Source: Ricordea florida
Lineage: Eukaryota; Cnidaria; Anthozoa; Corallimorpharia; Ricordeidae
Assembly: GCA_949710005.1 (NCBI GenBank)
Contig: OX453275.1
Span: 32,026,218-32,090,217 of the forward strand
Length of the DNA: 64,000 nucleotides
Direction: 5' to 3'
Shown here: positions 37,156-47,900 of the stretch, piece by piece
Layout of the letters: every line of letters starts with the position of its first letter
Position numbering within the stretch: the first letter of the stretch is position 1
Made by a program: the position numbers and the translations under genes
Notes under the pieces: model-generated
Seen by the model: only the letters and a program-made list of their open reading frames with translations
Told to the model about the DNA's origin: nothing
Database searches by the model: none

Positions 37156-40100
37156 TAGCCCATTGATTTCGTTGCATTCTTAGCCCTTTTTTGTTACTTA
37201 TTCTCTTGGAAATCAAAAAGTGTATCAGACGTAGCAATTGAACATAGAAAAAGTGGCTTTTCTGCATTTAGAAGTAATTTTTGACGAAACGTCAAGCCAT
37301 CTTGATCAAGTTTTAGATCTGCACGGCATTCATGCAATTTGAATGACCGCTAAACAAAAACAGCCTGGTTTCCGTTTGAGGTTCAGTATATTGTTATCGC
37401 GCCTCAGGGATAAAAAACTTTGCTGTTAGTAAAATGACTGTTGTTGTACGTTTTGGTTCGAAGTGAACATAAATCCCAAATTCTTTTATCTGAAACTTTC
37501 GTAAGCGCGCAAAATCACGATATTCTTTTCAAAGTACAAACACGTCTTCTACACAACCGAGAATTAACGAGAATTTACTAAAAAAATCGTTAAAGATATA
37601 ATATATTGATCACTCAAGAACAGCGTGATCAATAGAAGTTGCTAAATATTTTTTTCCTTTTAATAAAGATTTAAGTCTAAGCGCTAAGATTTAATTACAT
37701 TTGCTAGAGGTGAAATATCTCTTCATATTATTAATTCAATTTGCCGGTAAATCTTAAATTATGAGAAGCCCTGAAGCCAATATTTCCTTTAAAACTGAAA
37801 AATGGGAAACTCAAAGATAGACTGAGCCAGAAAATATTGCCTTTGGTTGTTAACCCGCAAACGCTTCACTGCAGAAGCGCAAGACAACAATAATTTGAAG
37901 CGAAAACTTTGGAAAACGATTTCAAAAGGTAGAGTTAAATTTTATTGGTCGCGATAAGTGGAATGTAAACTTTTCTCAAATTCCCGACAGATGAAAGTTT
38001 TGTGTATAATTGCCCCTTTACCCTGGTCAGTGTGAGAGACTGTAGTGTTACAAAAGCTACACACTGTAGGACTATTCGCGAAAGCCGATATTCCAAACTG
38101 AGAGTGGTGATTTAATGTAATGGACTGAATTGCCATAGAAGCGGCTAAAACGCGAGTTTACAAAAGTGCCTTTTAATTTCATGTACGGAAATCAGCAAAC
38201 CATTAGAAAACGCATCTTATGAATCATTGCGAAAGCCTTTTTATTATATCCGGTATTTTATACCATTTTAAAAATGAAAATTTGAGAAGGAGGAAAGCAA
38301 AATAATTCAAAAAGACTTGCTAGTTATTACAGAAACCTGTTGCCAGGCCTACTGCAACTGGTGTTTTATCATTACAAGTTCCTTGCTGGCTTTTTCATCG
38401 TACCATTTGAGGGAATAATTTTTTGGCTTCATTACATCGCATGGCTATTCCTTTACTAGGAAAAAGTAGTTCTAAAAGTTACACTGATTACAATGAAAGT
38501 AAAGTGACAAAAGTGAATGGAGGGTGGAGCGACAATTTCTTGATCCGGTTTTTAACGAGAGCGGGCCGGACGCTTTTAACTCGACTAATTGTCCCTTGTG
38601 GCAAAACATTTGTTCTCTAAAACAGGAAGAACGTTTTATTTAATGATGAGGTTCGGGAATGTAATAATAAAGATAATTGAAGCGTTGGCAGTGAAAAATG
38701 TTTAAAACTCAATAAAAGTATATAAGCCGTGCCTTTCATGATTGCTACGCGCAGTTTGGTTTTGGTTTGCGGGACAGTCACACTGGTTTTCTTTCAGAGC
38801 TTTGTAGGTTTATCAACAAAATTACGGTAAGAGAAACAGTGTTTTACTCCTTAGCTCCAAGGAATATACTTGATAATATGGAGGATGAAGGTCAATAATA
38901 TCTAAGGCACCTTTTGTGAAGTTAAAGTTCTGATATTCAGGCCTGCGTTTATCAAACTTTTCTTCCCGAATTCTACCACACAAATGAGTAAAGGCTGTTG
39001 TTTGGGAACGTTTCTATTCAACAAATTTTCTCTCTTAAAAAGTAAGCCTAAAAGGGCCAGATGTTTAGAATGACTCTTTCGTATTTTTACGGTTAGTTTT
39101 TCCTGCTTTTCCGTCGCAAAAACTCTTCGAGACCTTCGCTAAACGTCCGCCAGACCTTTCACCGTTTTTAGATCGTTTTATGCCGAGTTGGAGTTGTTTT
39201 CGAGTTCTTTCCTTTTGCAACATTGCCCGATAGCGTAGTGAACGTCTTACTTGAACTGAGAAAACTTTCAGATCTTCCTCGTTACGGTATAACTATAAAA
39301 GTGTGCACATTCACTGAAACTAGGAAAAACAGGGGAAAATCCATACCAGCTCAAAGTTTAAGTACAATGGATTATTGCACTGGAAGAATATCCGGGGCAT
39401 CCAAGGACGGAATCTCATGAAAAGCCCTAGATTTGCCTAAAATGTTCCCTACAACGCTCTTTGTACAAGCTCGTTTGGTGAGTTTGGAGCTTTCCTGCGA
39501 AATGTTTATCAGTTCGGATATGTTAGGGGAAATTTATGACTTTAGAAATTCTTAGGTGGCTATTTATCTTGTCCGAACGTTTAAGCAACCGTGACAGATC
39601 CTGACATTGAAAACTCTACCTTACCAATTTGCCCTCTTTGTAGCGAAATTTGTAGGAAACGTTGCTTAAAAATATTTTTCTGTAACAAATTTTGGAGAAA
39701 ATTATATAAGTTATAAGATAACGAATTCCTTCACCCGAAAACATTAGGATCTAGAATTGGCACAGGTCAAAGATGTTTGAATACGTGGAAAACAACTTGA
39801 AATGATTGAACTTGAAATTGTGAATTGTTATTTTGAGCACATGAAAATTAATGTATAGCTACCACTGAATTTGCGAGATGTTAAAACTACTCTGAATTAC
39901 GAACCAGAACATCATTGTTGTGTAAAAGGTTTCACTATACGCTGCCCTCTTTGCCAAATAAAGAATGTGTCACCTTAATACTGATGCTCAGTTGTAATCA
40001 CCCGTCCAGACATTTTTGGTGTGTGAAACCTGTTTGGAAAAAAACTTTCTCTTTACGGGGAGTGGAGGTGGGTTCGTAACCGCTATATGGCCCACACAGG

Positions 40101-40480
40101 AATATGCCTCTGGAGAGGATGTGGATTTCGGCCTCATATGATTTAGACAGGGGACAACTATTAACACCGACTCAATGCTCATATCTGCCATGCGAAGTTC
40201 TCACTTCCAGATTTACCATGTAAAAGGTCTGAAAGATTCTACCTTCTCTTTTACCTGATTAATGTGCAGCTGAGCCCCGATAAATTGAAATTCCATGGAA
40301 GAGTGAAAAAGCTGAAAAAGGTTCGAGTTGTCCGGACTTCGAGTTATCAGGAATTCTGGGAGTTAGTAAGAAAAGACCAAAATTCATGGCATGAAAGTGG
40401 TTTAATGCTTGCATGTTTCATGACCTTTCAAACACCGATAGAAAAAGATCATTTTTATTAAGTCCGTTACAGGATAAAAC
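37156..40480. other. gene-free stretch right of the Polinton
   Basis: It begins with the right target-site copy TAGCC (37156-37160). No frame shows recognisable coding character, and no RNA gene or clear tandem repeat was seen. Confidence 0.4.
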
Positions 40481-41045
40481 AGAACAAAACAGAACAATGA
40501 CGGCTCTTCAAGAGTACATTACAGCTCTTCATCATATCTCTCAGATACTAAACGCGCTGTGATTGGTTGAGTCAGCGGGCCATATTCTACGTACAGTATC
40601 TGACAGTATGGTCCGCTAAATTTGAAATTTTGATAAAACAGTCTCTAGCTAGTTTTTCATATCGTTTATGGTACGTAAACTTGTAAAACTGTTTCAAAAA
40701 TTCTTCTATTCGGATCTCGACGCGCAATCGTTGTGGCAGTTGAACCTTCCGCTCGAGTTGAACCAGTTAAACCAGTTAAACTAGTTTCCTTCCCCGCAGT
40801 CCTGATCACCTCTGAGGTATAATAAATGTCTTACAAGTCACGGCAACCAAGGACGCTAAGTGATGAGCAAAGCTGCGAATTTACTGAGCGAAGCTGAGTT
40901 CAATTTCTTGCAATTTATCTTAATCGTTTTTTCGCCGTTTGTTCCATTAAACACTGGTATTAAGCTGGTACGGCCCGAGGCCGACGCTTGAAAACCTCGG
41001 GCACAGTTCAACTGACAGTTGTTTCCATACGGACCTCCATAACAT
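40480..41045. repeat. dispersed repeat, related to 13520-13700 and 48530-48725
   Basis: CGCGCTGTGATTGGTTGAGTCAGCGGGCC, GACAGTATGGTCCGCTAAATTTG and a GCTGGTACGGCCCGAGG block resemble the repeat seen in Roco intron 2 and neuropeptide intron 3. Borders are uncertain and the copy is diverged. Confidence 0.5.
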
Positions 41046-41354
41046 AAATGTCTTTACAAAACTTAGCACTATAGTTATTCAGAATATTCTGTCAACAGTC
41101 CCGAACACCTACTACGCACACAAGGTATTAGTAAACAAATACTAAAGAACTTGACGGATTGACGCAAACTGACATAAATTTGTCGGATTGTAATGAGATT
41201 AAAATGAATCTTTGCGGTGCACGATAGAGACCTTACGCAACAGGAAGGCTGAGGAAGGAGGACGGCATAATTCACTTTGGCGGTAGCGGTTATCATTCCC
41301 AGTCTCGCGCGACAATTTTTTCGTCATTCTGCCGTCCTGAGTCTTCCAATCGTC

Positions 41355-41545
41355 CTATAATCTTATTCCAATATGGAATCCATTTAAATATTCTTTTGTT
41401 TTTATTCAATTTATAATCCTATGATGCCTCGTTCTTAAGCTAAAATTCAAGAGAAAATTATACCTTGAACGAGGTATCAAGGTCTAATTTAAATCAAAAC
41501 AAAAGAATATATAAAAGGCGGCCATTTTGGAATAAGGTATATTGC
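41355..41545. repeat. fold-back (MITE-like) element
   Basis: TTATTCCAATATGGAATCCATTTAAATATTCTTTTGTTTT near 41361 is mirrored by AAAACAAAAGAATATATAAAAGGCGGCCATTTTGGAATAA near 41497. The centre contains a second inverted pair (CCTCGTTC...GAACGAGG). Confidence 0.65.
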
Positions 41546-41721
41546 GTGAGGTCTCTAATACGGTGGCGGTCGCACGCATGCTACTTAATGCACATCACGT
41601 GACTACAGCACTCCTGGACTATCTACCGATACTTTGGGCGTTTTCAAGTCTGATGGAAAGGTGAGAAATTACTCTCAACTGTACAACATAGCTGTAGATT
41701 TTCCCTTTCAAGCGATGCCAT

Positions 41722-41832
41722 TTTAATGGTCGATGCCTCTCCCTGAAACAGTCGATGCCATTTATAATGGTCGATGCCATTCCTTTGGACCAACGGCATC
41801 GACTCTCTCAAGGAATGGCATCGACTTCGAAA
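41722..41832. repeat. palindromic repeat built on TCGATGCCATT
   Basis: TCGATGCCATT occurs repeatedly and is mirrored by AATGGCATCGA; AGTCGATGCCATTCCTT-like and AAGGAATGGCATCGACT arms face each other. Non-coding. Confidence 0.7.
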
Positions 41833-41834
41833 CG

Positions 41835-41935
41835 ATTAAGTCATACCATCGTAAGGTAAAAAGGAGGTGCTGACATTTCGAGCGTTAGCCCTTGGTCGGA
41901 GTTCCGACAATAACTGACTGTTTTTCGCCCCTAGT
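41835..41935 (+). mobile_element. Penelope-like element terminal fragment
   Basis: GGTAAAAAGGAGGTGCTGACATTTCGAGCGTTAGCCCTTGGTCGGAG is nearly the same as the end of the Penelope remnant near 48790-48840. No coding part remains here. Confidence 0.55.
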
Positions 41936-42689
41936 CTTGAACCCTTTGTTTCCATAAATCAATAAACCAACTGACGACATTGTCTTTAGCTACTTTTACT
42001 GATTCAAGCTCGGTTTCTGGTATAATTCGATCCTAAAAGAAACTGAATTGGCCATCCTTTTCCAAAAAGACATAACAATTTGGCGTCAACGTTGATGTTT
42101 GTACAGAATATCTTGGAAATGCGCCATGACACCCATGCCGCCTGTTATGTTAATAAAGGCTTTTGTTTCGCACTTGTTCGCTGCTGTTTTCAACGTACGC
42201 TTGTGCGGTTACCATGCAACAAAAATTCCAGTTGATCATTTCTGGATTTTCGTTCGCCGAACAAAACTTTCAGATGGACAAACACGCTCCAAGTTCCCGC
42301 GTTTCCTACAAGCTTCGGCGCCATTTTCAAACAAAATGAGCACATGGAACACACCATTTCGGTTGGACTAGACGGATCGCTAACTCGGGATTAGCTTGAA
42401 AGCTTTAGTGGGCGCCGTTGTAAATTTCTATGTACAGAGCAAAACCATGTTATTTTATGTTACTTATATGAATAAAACTGACCAAGGCTGACAGCCTGGC
42501 ACTACAAAAAAATAGTATAACCTCTTTTGAAATACACAGATTGAAAATAATCGATGTAGATGAGAAATAAAAGTGCTCTAAACTTAACCTTTCACACGGG
42601 CACCCAACGACTATTTTCGATAAAAATCTGTTCGGAAGCAAGGTGAACAAGAATTTTCAAATATCTATCGAACACACAGGCCTTCTAAC

Positions 42690-43045
42690 AGTGTATCTGA
42701 ATAGATTTTCAGTTCCTAAGGCATCACCTAAAATATTAGCAACATGGGAAAAGTAGTCCCTTCGGTTTTGGAAAGGATATGTTTTCAATTTTTAGGACAT
42801 AAAAAGGTCACCTAGCAATTTCGGATGAGCAAATGGTTTCTTGGGAAGTTGTTGGAAGGTGCCGTCAAGCGAACAATTTCTGAATTGAAGATATCACTCC
42901 CTAAAATTTTCAGCTAAGATATACGAACAGATCAAATTCTTCTAGGTGATATAAAATATCTTTAGACAGTCTTTAAACATTACAGGGAGCCTAGAAATGT
43001 CTCTGAAAGGCTTTTGGTTCAATCTGCTTGTTGGGTTCCCCTGGT
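42690..43045 (-). repeat. dispersed repeat, inverted partner of 18230-18605
   Basis: See 18230-18605. The two copies are in opposite orientation and about 24 kb apart, on either side of the intact Polinton. Confidence 0.75.
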
Positions 43046-43760
43046 TTCAGGGCAAATAGTTCAACCAGACAGAAATCACCAGGCAACATTAACCACCCCA
43101 GTGTCACTAACTAAGCCTCTGCAGTCTACAGATAAAACGAAGTACCTTACATAACCTTAGGATTAGAGACTGAAACAACAGTTCTTTCAGTCCTGAAGGA
43201 AACAATTTCCCCATCCCACCCCCCACAAAATAAAATCACGAGTCTTGAAGACAAGTTACCAAAGGGAGACCTGGATATGCACTACAGTTAACTCTTTGTA
43301 GAGGGAGCACCCTTTGTGTAAGAGGCGACCGCTTTATTAATAGAAACGTAAAGAAAACTAGCCAAGACCTGCGTGGATCTACCGATTATTGCTATTCATT
43401 CCCTTATCAATTAAAATTAAGGAAATATATGAGTTTCGCTGAGACTAGACTGCAAAACAGCCGTATTTAACGAGGGTGAAAACGTAAAGCGAGACTGGCC
43501 TGGGTAGAGAGGCTAAATTCGCGCATTCACAAGAATTGCACATTCGCAAAACGAAAATAAAAACCGATTGTTTTGTAGTGTACAGTGATACTGAAAGAAT
43601 AATTTTTATTCTTATTCCGTAGCTAAGGGAAACGATTGGGAACAGTGGTATATTTCATGTGAAATAGGAATTTCTATTGTTGTTCTGTCTTGTGCAACGG
43701 AGAAGTGCATCTTTATTTATGCTAATTCGGGTAAATGTCTTAACACTGCAAGTGTTGTTG
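43046..43760. other. gene-free stretch
   Basis: No coding frame, RNA gene or strong repeat seen. Confidence 0.4.
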
Positions 43761-43804
43761 GGAGAACAGTGTCAGGTGCACGTGCGAGTTATACAAATAT
43801 TGTG

Positions 43805-43965
43805 GCTGATAAAATTAAGATGGAATTAGTAGGAGAATCAAATAAGCGATATCCAAAGGCTGATAAAATTAAGATGGAATTACTAGGTGAATTTAATAAG
43901 CGCTATCCAAAGGCAAATAAAATTAAGATGGAATTACTAGGTGAATTCGCTCCGACAAAGGGCTA
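43805..43965 (+). repeat. 54-bp tandem repeat, about three copies, joined to a Penelope-type end
   Basis: GCTGATAAAATTAAGATGGA starts units at 43805, 43859 and 43913 (the last with one change). The period is 18 codons and one frame stays open (KIKMELLGEFNKRYPKA). The last unit runs directly into GCTCCGACAAAGGGCTAACGCTCGAAAC, which is Penelope terminal-repeat sequence. Confidence 0.75.
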
Positions 43966-43978
43966 ACGCTCGAAACGA

Positions 43979-44050
43979 CATACATACATACATACATACA
44001 TACATACATACATACATACATACATACATACATACATACATACATACATT
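43979..44050. repeat. (CATA)n microsatellite
   Basis: About eighteen tandem CATA units, adjoining the Penelope-type end. Confidence 0.95.
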
Positions 44051-44923
44051 TTATTTTATTGTTTTTATGAGGTAAGGGTAAAATAACATCGTTGGGTGTC
44101 CCTGGAATATATTTACGAAGTCGCGTTACACTAATCTCTACGAATTCACTGGAGCCATGACACTCAGCGGCTACAACACAACCCTAAATCGAGGGCCAAA
44201 ACAACGAGGCAAGATAAATCATTTTATCAGTTGCCAATAAAATTTCTCACAAAATAAAAAAAAAGGAAAAATGGGTTGAATGTATCGGTCGAGTCGATAA
44301 AGGTATGTGTAAAACTTTTTCGCAATTTCAGATTTGTTTAAATCTGTATAAAACTGCTTTTCTCTTATTTTATCTTTTCGTCATGATTAAGTTACCGACT
44401 TAAAGGTTTGTCTTACAAAATTTGGGCTTTATTTGTTGAAGTATAAATTTTCTTTCCCTTGTTGTTTGTCTTCAGCGGGCTGACATTTGTCGAACCTTAA
44501 CGTCTACTGTCTGGTTACTTACCTTTTCACCAGACAGGTCCGGCCAGGGGTTTTGTGTTGTCCGGAACACTTTTAATTGTCACAATACGGGTATAAAATA
44601 TCTTGATTTTCCTGGATTTTAGGTATTTAGTATCATAAGTCTTACAATTTTGAGGTATATTGGTAACTTGCTGAGGAAAAAATCGGGTTTATTGGTCTCC
44701 CACTTCCCCGCTGGCCGGGCCCGACCAGCCTGATAACGAGAGCAAATTAAAAAGATAACGAAGAGTAGTAACAAGGGGGAAGAAAAAAGTGTTTGACATT
44801 AACACGAACAAAACAGAGCAAGCAGTAAAACAACGAATACAATACTACGGGGCACATTCCAGTTCAAAGGGCGTTGACTGCAAAGGGGTTGATGAAACGT
44901 TTTCCGAATTTCACAGGTTGAAG
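44051..44923. other. upstream region of the neuropeptide precursor gene
   Basis: Should hold the promoter and 5' UTR of the gene starting at 44924. The same frame is open upstream to 44789 but without an ATG; the upstream codons do not look like protein. A weak inverted pair (GGTCCGGCCAGGGG near 44540 and CCCCGCTGGCCGGGCCC near 44706) may be a small repeat. Confidence 0.4.
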
Positions 44924-47900
44924 ATGTTTTTCAAGCTTGTCATTCTGTTATTTGTGGTTTGTCTCGCAAACTGCAAAACAAAGGAAACAGCGGAGGATCC
45001 ACCTTGGGCAGAAGCGCTGAAAGCCAAATATTTTGGTCACATAGGGAAGAAAAAAAAGGTAAGGGTATTGGTTGATTGTCCAGGACAGTAACAATCATAA
45101 CAGTATGTAAGGGACGGACCATTACTAAAGTGATGGAGGGGGGTGGTGTGGGGAATTTTCAGCTTGCACGATTTTTTTTTACTACGTGTGAAAAAGTCAC
45201 AATTGAATTTTTTTTTAACCTTCTTCTTTGCATGAATTTTTTTCTTGGCATTTTCCCTTGCATGAATTTTTTTGTGTTTTTCCCCACCCCCCTCCCCACC
45301 GCATCACTTTTCTAATGGTCTGTCCCTAAGTCTGCTTTGAAACCGAGCTTCACAAAGCAACCTGGGATTTTGTACAGTACAGGAGCAGAGGAAACCTGTA
45401 TATACAACCATTCTTACAAAAGCTTCGATAAGGAAGCTATCGCAGTGTAAATAAATGGAGTTGCGAGAGAAGAAAATGACAGAGCCTTGCGTATTTTGCG
45501 GCAAAAAATGTGGTGTACTAATGAATCGTAAAATCTATTTAATGGACACAGAATATGAACAATTATTGTGCCTTTGTCATTCTCAGTTGGCTTTTGTTCG
45601 AACAACCAAGAAATCAACCAGATACCTGTTTTATCGATTTTAAAAGAACATAGAAAAGAAATAAAAATGGGGTCATTTTGACTTTAAAATTCTATTTCTC
45701 TGCACTGTTACGTTGATTTTCATAAATCGCTTCACACCCTCTACATTGGTGATAAAACACTTTCTATTTCGCTTTAAATTTTTACCAAAACATTCTGATC
45801 ATTTTCGTTATCTTATGGACTTCATAGATCTTGAGTTTTTCTTTGGTAAAATTCTTGTAAATCAATTTTTGCGGTCCTCTGCTTAAGTTTTCTTGAAGAA
45901 ATTGGAAACGTGCAGTGTGCAACCATTGAGTTATGGACGCACGCGGCAGGTCGCTAAGCACGAAAGAGCGTAAAAGATGCTCGAGGCGCAGCCAAGAGCA
46001 ACTCTAGCTTCTTGAGTGCTTAGCAAACCTCCCAAATGCGTCCATAACTCGATAGTTGCCAGCTGCTACGTTTACCATTTCCTTTATAACATAAGGCTTC
46101 ACAACTTTCATAATGGTTAACAAACTGACGTCAGCATGCAACCCATGGGCTAATGGCCTTCGCATATCAGCCAATGATAGCGCAAGCTTTCCAAAAGCTA
46201 TGTTATTATTTAATTTTTAGTCCATTTTGCGTGAAAAACGTACCAAACGCTGTTATGTTATATGTTATGGTACGAAATTTCTGCCTGCTCGATGATTGAC
46301 TTCTACTATGTTAATTACATGCAAGAGATCTGAACAGCTTAAATATTGGCGGCCGCTCTACAAAATCCAGGATAATATTGGGTCTTGAGATTGTCCAACA
46401 GTTCTATTTGACAATTCATATAGGAAAACTAGCGTAATTTACCAACGGTCAATTTGTATGCAATGCGCGAACAGGATTTTTGCGTGTCAATAAGTTGTCA
46501 ATCTATTCTCGAATTCTCGTAGTTCATACCTAGAATCTCGGGCTCGCATAAATTTGAACCATTTCGGAGTCAAGGACTTTAAAAATCACAGGCTTGGACC
46601 CTCCCAAATTATGCATTTCTGCAATAATTACCTCCTTTAAAACTTTGAAACACTGAAGAGCCTCGGCTCTGGATTCTCAGGCTCGAATTTTAAATTAGTA
46701 AAATCCCGCACCATTATTATCCGTTTGTAGAGCATTGTGACGAATTTTGCAACTAAAATAAAGAATTCGGCGAGCTAAAATGTATTTTAGCTTGCTGAAC
46801 TAAACCAATGAAAAGTATGAATCATATTATTGTACCGATTTAAGCAGGCAATAAAAATGTATTTTTTTCTTTCGTGTCCTTTACAATTTTCAGTGACAAC
46901 TCACGTGGGAAGATTTTGTAATTTTTAGCCAGTTTCGCGCGATGGTGTCAATGCCCTTCAAAGTGAGAGCTAGCTGCTCGGGCTAAAATGAATCTGATTC
47001 GGGCCCAAAACATGTTTATGCCCGCCACCAAATTGTTTTATTACCGTCAGTCTCGTTACGTCCAGGGTTCTCTCTCTCTTTACTCTGCTAAAGAGTTCTC
47101 TACTTTATCTCTCAATTGTGTATTTGGTCCAATTTCTTTCACCGATGATAAAGATTATCCGTCTTCATTATCGATCTAACAACCCTTTGACATTCAAATC
47201 CCAGCAGTATGCAGGATGTTTGTCCCATGAACCTAGTTTAATGGCGTTACTCCCACGAGTCTCCTATAGCTCAGTGGTAGAGCGTCTGAACTAGTTATCT
47301 TTACTTTCAAGTCCTAACAGTATGCAGGATGTTTGTCCCATAAACCTAGTTTAATGGCCTTGTTCCCACAAAGCGTCCGAACTAGTAGTACTCGGAAGGT
47401 CGTAGGTTCGACTCCTCTTGGGAGAACTCGGATTGGCTTTTTCTGAGTTTGCCTGTGACAGTGCCAAAAAATACATCTTTCACTTTGTTTGTGTTGTTTG
47501 TCATAGTCAATGGGTACGTAGAGGTTACGACAAAGAAACTCGACAGCAGTGTCCTCTGTATTCGTTTGCATGTTATGTCAGTTTTTTTAACTGTCTGTCT
47601 TTTCTAAATTTGCTGTAGGACTTGCAAGATATTCCACCCTACGGGGAAGCGCTAAACAACGAATATTTTGGACATATCCGTGGAAAACGAACGGTAAATT
47701 AAATTAAGAAGATTTAGCTTCATGGTAGAAATATTCAAATTATTGTAACAGACGTAGTGTGGAAATTGATTCAATCAGTAAAAATGAGTATATTGCTAAT
47801 AAAAAGTTAGACTCGCCAAATGGTTATTCATTAAACAGTAACAATGCATGGTTTGATCTACAGATGAAAAAGTTATTTCCAAACCGTTGCAAAAAGCAGT

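Noticed and set aside
39988-40191. Minus-strand frame with a Pro-rich and Lys-rich middle
   Set aside because: Looks faintly protein-like but has no family pattern or splice context that I could support.
42099-42371. 90-codon frame in the gene-free region
   Set aside because: No domain, no start context and low-complexity surroundings; probably a chance frame.
43769-43966. Small protein with KIKMELLGEFNKRYPK repeats as a gene
   Set aside because: The first codon is GTG, the repeats are a 54-bp minisatellite, and the frame runs into Penelope terminal sequence.
47264-47414. Functional tRNA gene
   Set aside because: A- and B-box-like segments are present, but they are separated by a duplicated unrelated segment and no complete cloverleaf can form. 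It reads as a disrupted tRNA-derived SINE.
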